A stretch of 64,000 nt of DNA. Source: RGIG7213 sp045124505 (lineage in GTDB: Bacteria > Bacillota > Clostridia > Oscillospirales > CAG-272). The DNA lies in NCBI GenBank assembly GCA_045124505.1, contig JBGVLZ010000090.1, positions 1 to 64,000 on the forward strand. The letters are read 5' to 3'. Both the position numbers and the translations under genes were made by a program. Position 1 is the stretch's first letter. Every line of letters begins with the position of its first letter. This document shows positions 1-6,995 of this stretch, piece by piece. Under the pieces are notes generated by a model, which was not told the origin of the DNA, searched no databases, and saw only the letters and a program-made list of their open reading frames with translations.

Positions 1-3
1 AAC

Positions 4-798
4 CTATTTATATGTCTTACACTTGAATTTTAGCGATTTTTTTTGTAAAAAAAATTCGAACATATTATGTATGACTCTATAAGAAGTGCTTTTTGTCACT
101 TTATCTGTTTCACACACTCGTGTGTATTTTTTTATTTTTGATTCTCTGTGATTGATTATTTTCACGGGAATTTCATCTATCTTCATTCCCTTTGATTTTG
201 CGGTAAGCAAAACTTCAAAATCAAATGCAAATCCGTCTGTTTCACATTCGGAGAATATCTTTTTTGCATCATCTGTACGGAAGCCTTTCATTCCGCACTG
301 AGAATCGGATAATTTGAAGCCTGCTGTTATACACAGCACTTTTATGTATATTTTAGATGCAAGCTTGCGTATAAACGTGTATCCTTCGTATCCATCTTTT
401 GTAAGATTACGGGAACCGACAACGACGGATGTTCTGCCTTTACCGTTTTTCACCTTCTCATTATCCGATGCGAAGAAATCGTAAACATTTTTTATTACAC
501 CGACTCCGTATGCAATATCGCAGTCAGTGAACATGGCAATATCGCCTGTTGCGGCGAGCATACCGGTTCTTACAGCGTAACCCTTGCCGCGGTTTTGTTC
601 ATAACGCACAAGACGTACACCGGGCTTTTCCTTCTCTGCCTTTTGAACAAAAGAAGCGCAACCGTCCTTTGAGCCGTCATCTACAAATATAAGCTCAAAA
701 TCCTCAAATGTTTTTGCCATGTAAGTGTGAAACTGATTTATTGAATCCTCGATTATTGATGATTCATTATACATAGGTATTATAACCGATATTTTCAT
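4..798 (-). CDS. Family 2 glycosyltransferase (dolichyl-phosphate-glucosyltransferase-like)
   Basis: A GT-A fold glycosyltransferase of 264 residues, predicted to move a sugar from a nucleotide sugar to a lipid-phosphate or cell-envelope acceptor at the inner face of the membrane. The N-terminus MKISVIIPMYNE is the classic GT2 start. FVDDGS (about 38-43) binds the nucleotide, DCD (92-94) is the DxD metal motif, and QCGMKGFR is typical of the DPG-synthase-like subgroup. There is no C-terminal membrane pair, so it is the catalytic domain only. It follows the class B sortase gene by 15 nt and is probably co-transcribed with it. Family call is firm; substrate unknown. Confidence 0.85.
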   Translation of the reverse strand: MKISVIIPMYNESSIIEDSINQFHTYMAKTFEDFELIFVDDGSKDGCASFVQKAEKEKPGVRLVRYEQNRGKGYAVRTGMLAATGDIAMFTDCDIAYGVGVIKNVYDFFASDNEKVKNGKGRTSVVVGSRNLTKDGYEGYTFIRKLASKIYIKVLCITAGFKLSDSQCGMKGFRTDDAKKIFSECETDGFAFDFEVLLTAKSKGMKIDEIPVKIINHRESKIKKYTRVCETDKVTKSTSYRVIHNMFEFFLQKKSLKFKCKTYK

Positions 799-813
799 AA
801 TTAATGCCTTTCT

Positions 814-1824
814 TTATCTTGATACTGCGATAAGCTTTGCGTGAATAGCCCAACGGCGCCCATCTCTTTGCGTGGTGCACGTTGACAGCGTGAGAAGCAT
901 GTCGTCTTCTGTAAATGATATATCTTTGTGGAAGAGTGACATTGAATCGCAAGTGCGTACAAAATTCAAAAAGTCGTGTGAATTGTAAAACTGAGTACGT
1001 ATATAATTATACGTCGAAGAAGAGCTGTATACCGAGAAGACTTCAAAAGTGTATATTCCGTCGAGTGTTGTTATTACAACACGTCTGTTGTTGAACACGT
1101 CTTCACGTGTGAAATTGATAAGTGCGGCGAACATCGTATTCGTTGTATACATGTTGTGGCCGTATATAACGAGCGCCTTGTTATCCTGTAATTTCGGCTT
1201 TGTTCTGCCGTCGGCGAATATCGAGCCCTGACTGTTTGTTTTTCTGTTCGGTGAACGCATCAGATAGTAATCATTGTCACCGCTGAACATTATAGGGTAA
1301 TCAATGTTTGTGTTTGCAACGGTTATCCATCCCCATACATCGGGATTTTGCCGTTTCAAATCGAGAATTTTTGAACGTGTTTTTTCAAATTCCTCGTTGT
1401 ATACGCCGTTTGAATAATCTATATCTATGACCTCGCCCGCGAGTGAACGTGAAATATCAAGCGTTTCCACGTTTGTCCTTGACGGGTTATCCACGGTGAC
1501 GTATGAAAGAGATGTGTTTCCGTGGAAAACATCGCTCATCTGCTGGTTTTGTTCGCTTGCCTGTACGTATGAGAGCACATACAGAATGATCGCAATAAAG
1601 CTGCCTAAAAACATCAGCGAGCTTGCAGTAAGAATAGTATACCTCAAAGCATTTATAAACAGCTGATGAGTGGTTTTCCGCACCTTCGCACCCGAAGATA
1701 ACGGAATGTCACGGGGGCGAATACGTTCTATGGATTTTATAAGCGGTGTTTTCTTGTCTTCGGGCAAAGGCTTAAAAACATTGCTTTTTTTCGAAGTCTT
1801 TTTTCTTTTGAGATTGAAAAACAT
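814..1824 (-). CDS. Class B sortase
   Basis: A 336-residue membrane-anchored cysteine transpeptidase that cleaves a sorting signal in a secreted protein and attaches it to the cell wall. A basic cytoplasmic N-terminus (about 1-55) precedes one membrane segment (about 60-85), then the sortase beta-barrel. The catalytic His is in LVIYGHNM, the Cys in TLSTC (Cys about 316), and the Arg in the C-terminal GRRWAIHAKL. The TLSTC form and domain layout fit class B. The start is supported by a strong AGGAGG site. No substrate gene lies next to it; the glycosyltransferase gene follows. It is separate from the pilus sortases at 60-63 kb. Confidence 0.88.
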   Translation of the reverse strand: MFFNLKRKKTSKKSNVFKPLPEDKKTPLIKSIERIRPRDIPLSSGAKVRKTTHQLFINALRYTILTASSLMFLGSFIAIILYVLSYVQASEQNQQMSDVFHGNTSLSYVTVDNPSRTNVETLDISRSLAGEVIDIDYSNGVYNEEFEKTRSKILDLKRQNPDVWGWITVANTNIDYPIMFSGDNDYYLMRSPNRKTNSQGSIFADGRTKPKLQDNKALVIYGHNMYTTNTMFAALINFTREDVFNNRRVVITTLDGIYTFEVFSVYSSSSTYNYIRTQFYNSHDFLNFVRTCDSMSLFHKDISFTEDDMLLTLSTCTTQRDGRRWAIHAKLIAVSR

Positions 1825-1852
1825 ATTACACCTCCTGTCATTGCCGGACTTA

Positions 1853-1881
1853 ATTATATGTATAGAAAGTTAAAATAACAA
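1853..1881 (-). promoter_or_regulatory. Sigma-A promoter for the sortase B unit
   Basis: On the minus strand a TTGTTA -35 (1881-1876) and a consensus TATAAT -10 (1858-1853) are 17 bp apart, about 28 nt upstream of the sortase start codon. Found by eye only. Confidence 0.6.
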
Positions 1882-2005
1882 GCGAAAAATATTATTTTTT
1901 TGTTTTGTAACATAATATTTACACTTTTGTCCATTAAATGTAGTGATAAACCGCAGTCGATTTGGTTTAATTATATCAAAGAAACTGAATTGCGAGGTTT
2001 AAGAA

Positions 2006-3055
2006 ATGATAACATACAGCAGCGAAGCTTATACAAAACCGATCTGGCTCGGTAATACTGTCGAAATGGAAATGTTCTGGCCGATAAAAAAGGACGGCGA
2101 AGCAGTAAAGATAAGGCTTGCATATCCCGTAAAGGATGTTATAAGTCTTTGCAACTCACGTCTTGAAAGGGAATTTGTAAAAGACCGTGATTATATAATT
2201 GAAGACGGTTGTATAATTATTCCCGAAGGTTCGGAAATATCTGTAACACCGTGGGAAGAAATAATCCTTGATAAACCGCAGGAAGGCTCACAGCTCAATA
2301 TAGAAGCATCTATTGAGGGGAAGTATCTGTTTTTCTCCGAATCGTCAGCCATATCCGATAAACAGTACACGGTAAAGTATACTCATGACGGAAAGTGGCA
2401 GGGAATTATTCCGTGCCGTCCCGACGGTAAGCTTTCCAAAACAGTTGAAAAGATCAAAAACGGTGAAGATTTCACATTTGCATTTTTCGGTGACAGCATT
2501 ACAGTAGGCGCAAATTCAAGCGGTACTGACTGGATTAATGTTCCGCCTTATGCACCCATCTGGCCTAAAACCGTTTGTAATGAGCTTGAAAGAAGATACG
2601 GCGGTAAAATATCGTATATCAATCATGCCGTCGGCGGTAAGACATCCGACTGGGGTGTGGAAGAATTCAAAACTCTTCACGAGGGCGAAAATGCCGATCT
2701 GTTTGTCGTTGCGTTCGGTATGAACGATTTTACAAATCCCAAGTTTGAGGAAAACATCAGAACGATAATGGGATATATCTGGGAGAAAAATCCCGAATGT
2801 GAAATAATTCTCATATCGACGATGCTTCCCAACACTTACGCAAAGGGATTTTTTAACGGACAGGATAAGCAAGAGGAAATACTTGAAAGAATTGCCAAAG
2901 AATACAGCTCTGTTGTGCTTGCGCCTGTTACAAGCGTGCACAAAGAGCTGTTGAAGAATAAATTTTACTTCGATATGACAGGTAACTGCGTAAATCACCC
3001 CAACGATTTCTTGGCGGCAATTTACGCACAGACCGTTTTAGCCGTTCTTGATTAA
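2006..3055 (+). CDS. SGNH/GDSL-family hydrolase
   Basis: A 349-residue esterase or carbohydrate-esterase candidate of the SGNH superfamily. Residues 1-150 form an N-terminal beta-rich domain, as in sugar-ester hydrolases. The SGNH domain follows with FFGDSITVG (nucleophile Ser about 164), GGKTSDWG (block II Gly), FGMNDF (block III Asn) and NHPNDF near the C-terminus (catalytic His about 331). There is no signal peptide, so it is probably cytoplasmic. An AGGTTTAAGAA site precedes the ATG. The stop codon overlaps the stop of the convergent UPF0210 gene, with no terminator between them. Natural substrate cannot be read from the sequence. Confidence 0.82.
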   Translation: MITYSSEAYTKPIWLGNTVEMEMFWPIKKDGEAVKIRLAYPVKDVISLCNSRLEREFVKDRDYIIEDGCIIIPEGSEISVTPWEEIILDKPQEGSQLNIEASIEGKYLFFSESSAISDKQYTVKYTHDGKWQGIIPCRPDGKLSKTVEKIKNGEDFTFAFFGDSITVGANSSGTDWINVPPYAPIWPKTVCNELERRYGGKISYINHAVGGKTSDWGVEEFKTLHEGENADLFVVAFGMNDFTNPKFEENIRTIMGYIWEKNPECEIILISTMLPNTYAKGFFNGQDKQEEILERIAKEYSSVVLAPVTSVHKELLKNKFYFDMTGNCVNHPNDFLAAIYAQTVLAVLD

Positions 3056-4410
3056 TTTTTAAGGCTGTGTATAGGTGCAGGAATACGTCCGCCTCGTGCG
3101 ATAAATTCCTTGCACGATCTATCATTGACCTTCATAATGGGAGCGTATCCCAAAAGACCGCCGAAAGACACCGATTCTCCGGCGGTCTTTCCATATGCGG
3201 GAATAAGACGTACAGCAGTAGTTTTTGTGTTTGCAACACCTATTGAAATTTCATCTGCGATTATTCCGCAGATCACATCTGCAGGTGTGTCGCCGGGAAT
3301 GGCGATCATATCAAGACCTACTGAACATACAGCAGTCATAGCTTCAAGCTTTTCAAGCGACAGTGCGCCTGATTCTGCGGCGGCGATCATACCTGCATCT
3401 TCTGAAACGGGAATGAATGCGCCTGAAAGTCCTCCGACGTGTGATGATGCCATTACACCGCCTTTTTTAACTGCGTCGTTAAGAAGTGCCAAAGCCGCAA
3501 CGGTACCGTGTGCACCGCATTGCTCAAGCCCCATATTTTCAAGTATGTATGCTACCGAGTCGCCTACAGCCGGTGTGGGTGCGAGCGACAGGTCAACAAT
3601 ACCGAACGGAACATTAAGCCTTCTTGATGCTTCGTGCGCAACAAGCTGTCCCATACGTGTTATTTTAAAGGAAGTTTTCTTTATTATATCAGCAAGCGCC
3701 GAAAGGTCGCAGTTGCCCGCACGTTTGATTGCGGAGCTTACAACACCGGGACCTGAAACACCTACGTTGATAACTGTTTCAGCTTCGCCGATGCCGTGGA
3801 AAGCACCTGCCATAAAAGGGTTATCCTGCGGAACATTGGCAAAAACAACGAGCTTCGCGCAACCGATAGACTGGTTATCCTTTGTCAGATACGCTGTTTT
3901 CAGAATAATATCGCCCATCATGGCAATAGCATCCATGTTTATGCCTGCTTTTGTCGATGCGACGTTGATCGACGAACAAACAAGATTTGTGGTGGAAAGT
4001 GCTTCGGGGATAGCATTTATAAGATTGCGGGAATTATCTGTAAATCCCTTTTCAACGAGTGCACCGAAGCCGCCTATGAAGTTGATACCGAGCGTATTTG
4101 CCGCACGGTCAAGCGTTTTTGCAAGCTTGACGTAATCATCAGATGAATGCTTGCCTCCGAGCATTGAAATAGGTGTGACAGAAACACGCTTGTTGATTAT
4201 CGGAATACCGTATTGCTTTTCAATATCTTCGCCGACGGGCACAAGCCTTTCGGCGTTTTTTGTTATCTTATCGTACACACGTGCGCAAAGCGTGTCTATA
4301 TCGTCGCTTGCACAGTCAAGCAAGGAAATACCCATTGTGACAGTTCTTATGTCAAGGTTTTCCTCTTTTATCATATTGATGGTTTCTAAAATATCGTTAA
4401 GGTTTATCAT
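3052..4410 (-). CDS. PFL family protein (UPF0210/DUF711)
   Basis: A 452-residue conserved protein of the UPF0210 (DUF711) family, which is structurally related to pyruvate formate-lyase but lacks a known reaction. The length and Gly/Ala-rich core, with segments such as RVSVTPISMLGG and SGPGVVSSAIKRAG, match the family. It starts 9 nt after the ACT-domain gene; this pair is conserved across Firmicutes and suggests a shared, perhaps amino-acid-linked, regulatory role. The C-terminal stop overlaps that of the convergent SGNH gene. The biochemical role is genuinely unknown. Confidence 0.9.
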   Translation of the reverse strand: MINLNDILETINMIKEENLDIRTVTMGISLLDCASDDIDTLCARVYDKITKNAERLVPVGEDIEKQYGIPIINKRVSVTPISMLGGKHSSDDYVKLAKTLDRAANTLGINFIGGFGALVEKGFTDNSRNLINAIPEALSTTNLVCSSINVASTKAGINMDAIAMMGDIILKTAYLTKDNQSIGCAKLVVFANVPQDNPFMAGAFHGIGEAETVINVGVSGPGVVSSAIKRAGNCDLSALADIIKKTSFKITRMGQLVAHEASRRLNVPFGIVDLSLAPTPAVGDSVAYILENMGLEQCGAHGTVAALALLNDAVKKGGVMASSHVGGLSGAFIPVSEDAGMIAAAESGALSLEKLEAMTAVCSVGLDMIAIPGDTPADVICGIIADEISIGVANTKTTAVRLIPAYGKTAGESVSFGGLLGYAPIMKVNDRSCKEFIARGGRIPAPIHSLKN

Positions 4411-4419
4411 GGCTCACCC

Positions 4420-4689
4420 TCATATCCTGTGCATTGAATTGAAGATGTCCTCATGCATCGTCCTTATATCAAGATTGTTTGCTTTGCCAAGCTCAGTAAG
4501 TTTATCAACAAGACCGTTGAAGGGAATGTTCAATTTATCGATATCAACGACCATTACCATTGCAAAATAATCCTTGATAACGCTTTGCGAAATGTCTTCA
4601 ATGTTTGCGCCGACCTCCGCACAAGCGGTGCTTACCTTTGCGATAATACCCATACTGTCGTGGCCGACAACTGTAATAACTGCTCTCAT
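4420..4689 (-). CDS. ACT domain protein (UPF0237)
   Basis: A small single ACT-domain protein (89 residues from the chosen start) of the UPF0237 family. ACT domains bind amino acids or similar ligands as dimers. MRAVITVVGHDSMGIIAKV is the typical family N-terminus. The ATG at 4689 is chosen because a GGAG site lies 8-10 nt upstream and the 12 extra residues of the longer frame do not match the family. It is the first gene of a two-gene unit with the UPF0210 gene and is likely its regulatory partner. Confidence 0.88.
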   Translation of the reverse strand: MRAVITVVGHDSMGIIAKVSTACAEVGANIEDISQSVIKDYFAMVMVVDIDKLNIPFNGLVDKLTELGKANNLDIRTMHEDIFNSMHRI

Positions 4690-4725
4690 TATTAAATATC
4701 TCCGTAAAATATAATTATGGCGCAT

Positions 4726-4754
4726 ATTATACCATACACTGACGAATATTTCAA
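4726..4754 (-). promoter_or_regulatory. Sigma-A promoter for the ACT-UPF0210 unit
   Basis: On the minus strand TTGAAA (4754-4749), a 17-bp spacer, and a perfect TATAAT (4731-4726), 37 nt before the ACT start codon. Confidence 0.75.
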
Positions 4755-4843
4755 GTGAATGTTGAAAGTGTTATGTTTTATCATATGTAAATTTTCGGTG
4801 TACATCGGGTGAATTTTGAATTGTTTTGTTAACAAAAATGAGA

Positions 4844-4872
4844 TTGACAAATGTGAAAAAATATTTTATAAT
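4844..4872 (+). promoter_or_regulatory. Consensus promoter of the housekeeping operon
   Basis: A perfect TTGACA (4844-4849), 17-bp spacer and perfect TATAAT (4867-4872). It lies 40 nt upstream of yicC and is the only clear promoter before the 12.6-kb run of genes that ends at the terminator after rsgA. Confidence 0.85.
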
Positions 4873-4912
4873 AAATTTATATTGTTAATTAATAGTAAAA
4901 GAGGACAACATT

Positions 4913-5800
4913 ATGTTAAAAAGCATGACGGGATACGGCCGTGACAGACAGAATCTGTCAGGCAAGGATATAACCGTTGAAATAAAAGCGGTGAATAACC
5001 GTTTTCTTGACGTTAATGTCAAGCTTCCCCGTGCGTATATGTTCCTTGAAGAAAAGGTAAAGGCATATATACAGTCTGCGGGAATATCCAGAGGTAAGGT
5101 GGACGTGTTTATTTCCATTGATTCGCCTCCGGGACTTAACTGCTCGGTAACACTTGACGAGGAATATGCAAAGGGATATATCGATGCACTTTACAAGCTC
5201 CGCGACACATTCGGACTGCGTGATGATATTTCTGTTATGTCTGTTGCAAGGATGCACGATATCTTCACGGTGACAAAGCCCGAAGAGGATCTTGAAAAGG
5301 ATTGGAACGACCTGAAAGCAGTTCTTGGATGTGCCGTGGATAACTTCAATGCCGCAAGAATTGCAGAGGGTACAAGACTTCACGATGACATAAAGGCAAA
5401 GCGCATGTACATCGAGGAGCTTGTGAATGTTATCGAAGAAAAGGCTGAATCCACAACCAAGGAGTATGAAAAACGTCTTTATACAAAGCTGCTTGCCGTT
5501 GTCGGTGAAGCGGGTGTAAAGGTAAGCGAGGACAGAATACTTACGGAATGTGCGCTGTTTGCCGATAAAGTCGCAATTGACGAGGAGCTTGTCCGCCTGC
5601 GCAGCCACTTCGTTGCATTTGATAATTACCTTGAAAGTAACGTACCCGTCGGACGTGACCTTGATTTCCGTATGCAGGAGATAAACAGGGAAACGAATAC
5701 GATAGGAAGCAAGGCTCAGAATACGGAAGTTGCGCATACAGTCGTTGCTATCAAGGGCGAACTTGAAAAGATCAGAGAACAGATACAGAATATAGAGTGA
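4913..5800 (+). CDS. yicC: YicC family endoribonuclease
   Basis: A 295-residue protein of the YicC/YloC family, shown in E. coli and B. subtilis to act as an endoribonuclease in RNA turnover. The N-terminus MLKSMTGYGRD is diagnostic. The C-terminal region with DFRMQEINRETNTIGSKA matches the conserved DUF1732 end. Length is the usual 290. It is the first gene of the conserved Firmicutes block leading into remA, gmk and rpoZ, and is followed 4 nt later by remA. Confidence 0.95.
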   Translation: MLKSMTGYGRDRQNLSGKDITVEIKAVNNRFLDVNVKLPRAYMFLEEKVKAYIQSAGISRGKVDVFISIDSPPGLNCSVTLDEEYAKGYIDALYKLRDTFGLRDDISVMSVARMHDIFTVTKPEEDLEKDWNDLKAVLGCAVDNFNAARIAEGTRLHDDIKAKRMYIEELVNVIEEKAESTTKEYEKRLYTKLLAVVGEAGVKVSEDRILTECALFADKVAIDEELVRLRSHFVAFDNYLESNVPVGRDLDFRMQEINRETNTIGSKAQNTEVAHTVVAIKGELEKIREQIQNIE

Positions 5801-5804
5801 TATT

Positions 5805-6062
5805 ATGAAGCTTGCAGATATTGGTTACGGAAATTACGTTGCCGCCGAAAAGGTTTTAGCTGTCTGTGCACCTGATGCCGCACCTATCAAAAGGCTCGTG
5901 TCAGAAGCAAAAGAAAAGGGAAAGACCTTGGATGTCACGTGCGGAAAAAAGACAAAGAGTGTTATACTTGCCGAAAACGGTACAGTTATTCTTTGCGCAC
6001 TGACACCCGAAAAAACGGCAGAAAGATTGCAGCTTGATGAAGGGAGTGAAAAAAATGACTGA
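5805..6062 (+). CDS. remA: RemA-like regulator (DUF370)
   Basis: An 85-residue protein of the RemA/DUF370 family. In B. subtilis RemA is a DNA-binding ring-forming activator of matrix and osmoprotection genes. The motifs MKLADIGYGNYV, APIKRLV and CGKKTKSVIL align with the family pattern (N-I-G-F-G-N, APIKR, GRRTRAVI). Gene order yicC-remA-gmk-rpoZ is the same as in Bacillus. The stop overlaps the gmk start by 8 nt, so translation is probably coupled. Divergence from B. subtilis RemA is noticeable, so the cellular targets are not assured. Confidence 0.85.
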   Translation: MKLADIGYGNYVAAEKVLAVCAPDAAPIKRLVSEAKEKGKTLDVTCGKKTKSVILAENGTVILCALTPEKTAERLQLDEGSEKND

Positions 6063-6669
6063 TTCAAAGGGACTTCTTCTCGTTGTTTCAGGTCCTGCGG
6101 GAAGCGGAAAAAGTACGGTTCTGGCAGAAGTCGTAAAAGACGATGATTTTGCATACAGTGTGTCAGCGACCACAAGACAGCCGAGGCCGGGAGAAATAAA
6201 CGGTGTAAACTACCACTTTATTACGCCTGAAGAATTTGAAGAACACGTTAAAAACGGTGATTTTGTAGAGTATGCAGAATATGTGGGCAACCGCTACGGT
6301 ACTCTCTATTCCGAAATAAAAGGCAAAACAGACGAGGGAATAAATGTTATTCTTGAACTTGAGGTTCAAGGGGCGGAAAACGTAAAGCGTATGTTCCCGG
6401 AAGCTGTGCTTGTGTGGCTTTTACCGCCCGATTATACGACTCTTGAGCAAAGACTAAGAGGCAGAGGTACTGAAACGGACGATGTCATAACAAAACGTAT
6501 GAACACGGCTGTTAAGGAGCTTGGAAAATTCAATCTTTACGACTACGTTGTTATAAGTGAAACGGGAAAACCCGATGATGCGGTCAGAATCATTAAAGAT
6601 ATCGTCAACGCTGAAAAGCATAAAGTATCACGTACGGTTAATTTTGTAGATAAATTTTTGAATAATTAA
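6055..6669 (+). CDS. gmk: Guanylate kinase
   Basis: Phosphorylates GMP to GDP with ATP in the cytoplasm, an essential nucleotide step. The P-loop GPAGSGKST is near residue 12. TTRQPRPGEINGVNYHF is the GMP-binding region, and ILELEVQGAENVK is the conserved core segment. The ATG at 6055 (MTDSKG) is chosen over an upstream in-frame ATG at 6034 because AGGGAG lies 8 nt before it. This gives 204 residues, the normal size. It overlaps remA by 8 nt and precedes rpoZ by 13 nt. Confidence 0.96.
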   Translation: MTDSKGLLLVVSGPAGSGKSTVLAEVVKDDDFAYSVSATTRQPRPGEINGVNYHFITPEEFEEHVKNGDFVEYAEYVGNRYGTLYSEIKGKTDEGINVILELEVQGAENVKRMFPEAVLVWLLPPDYTTLEQRLRGRGTETDDVITKRMNTAVKELGKFNLYDYVVISETGKPDDAVRIIKDIVNAEKHKVSRTVNFVDKFLNN

Positions 6670-6682
6670 GGAGAAAACCAAA

Positions 6683-6991
6683 ATGGAGATCATTACACCT
6701 TCCGCAGAACAGATTTCAAAGGATAAATTCAACAGATACGAGCTTGTAATTGCAACAGCAAAAACAGCGCATCTTGTAATTGATGAGTATGTAAGACAGA
6801 GAACAGAGGCGGAACGCAAAATAAATCTCAAAGAAACAGATAAGCCCCTTACATCTATGATAAGCAAGGATCTCAGAGATGAAAAGGCTGTAAGAAACGC
6901 GATCACACTTATCTGCGACGGCGATGTAAGCATCGTTCATCCCAAGGAAGAAGAACAGGAAGCTGTAGCTGTAGCTGACACAGCGGAATAA
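6683..6991 (+). CDS. rpoZ: RNA polymerase omega subunit
   Basis: The small omega subunit that stabilises the beta-prime subunit of RNA polymerase. At 102 residues it has the typical omega core FNRYELVIATAKTAHLV around residues 16-32, and KPLTSMISKDLRDEKAVRNA corresponds to the conserved helix. A short acidic tail (KEEEQEAVAVADTAE) ends the protein. AAGGAG precedes the ATG. Its place directly after gmk is the usual one. Confidence 0.93.
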   Translation: MEIITPSAEQISKDKFNRYELVIATAKTAHLVIDEYVRQRTEAERKINLKETDKPLTSMISKDLRDEKAVRNAITLICDGDVSIVHPKEEEQEAVAVADTAE

Positions 6992-6995
6992 TAAA

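Noticed and set aside
3110..4135. A 341-residue plus-strand open frame opposite the UPF0210 gene.
   Set aside because: It is the antisense shadow of a conserved coding gene and is Ser/Pro/Ala-rich without family motifs.
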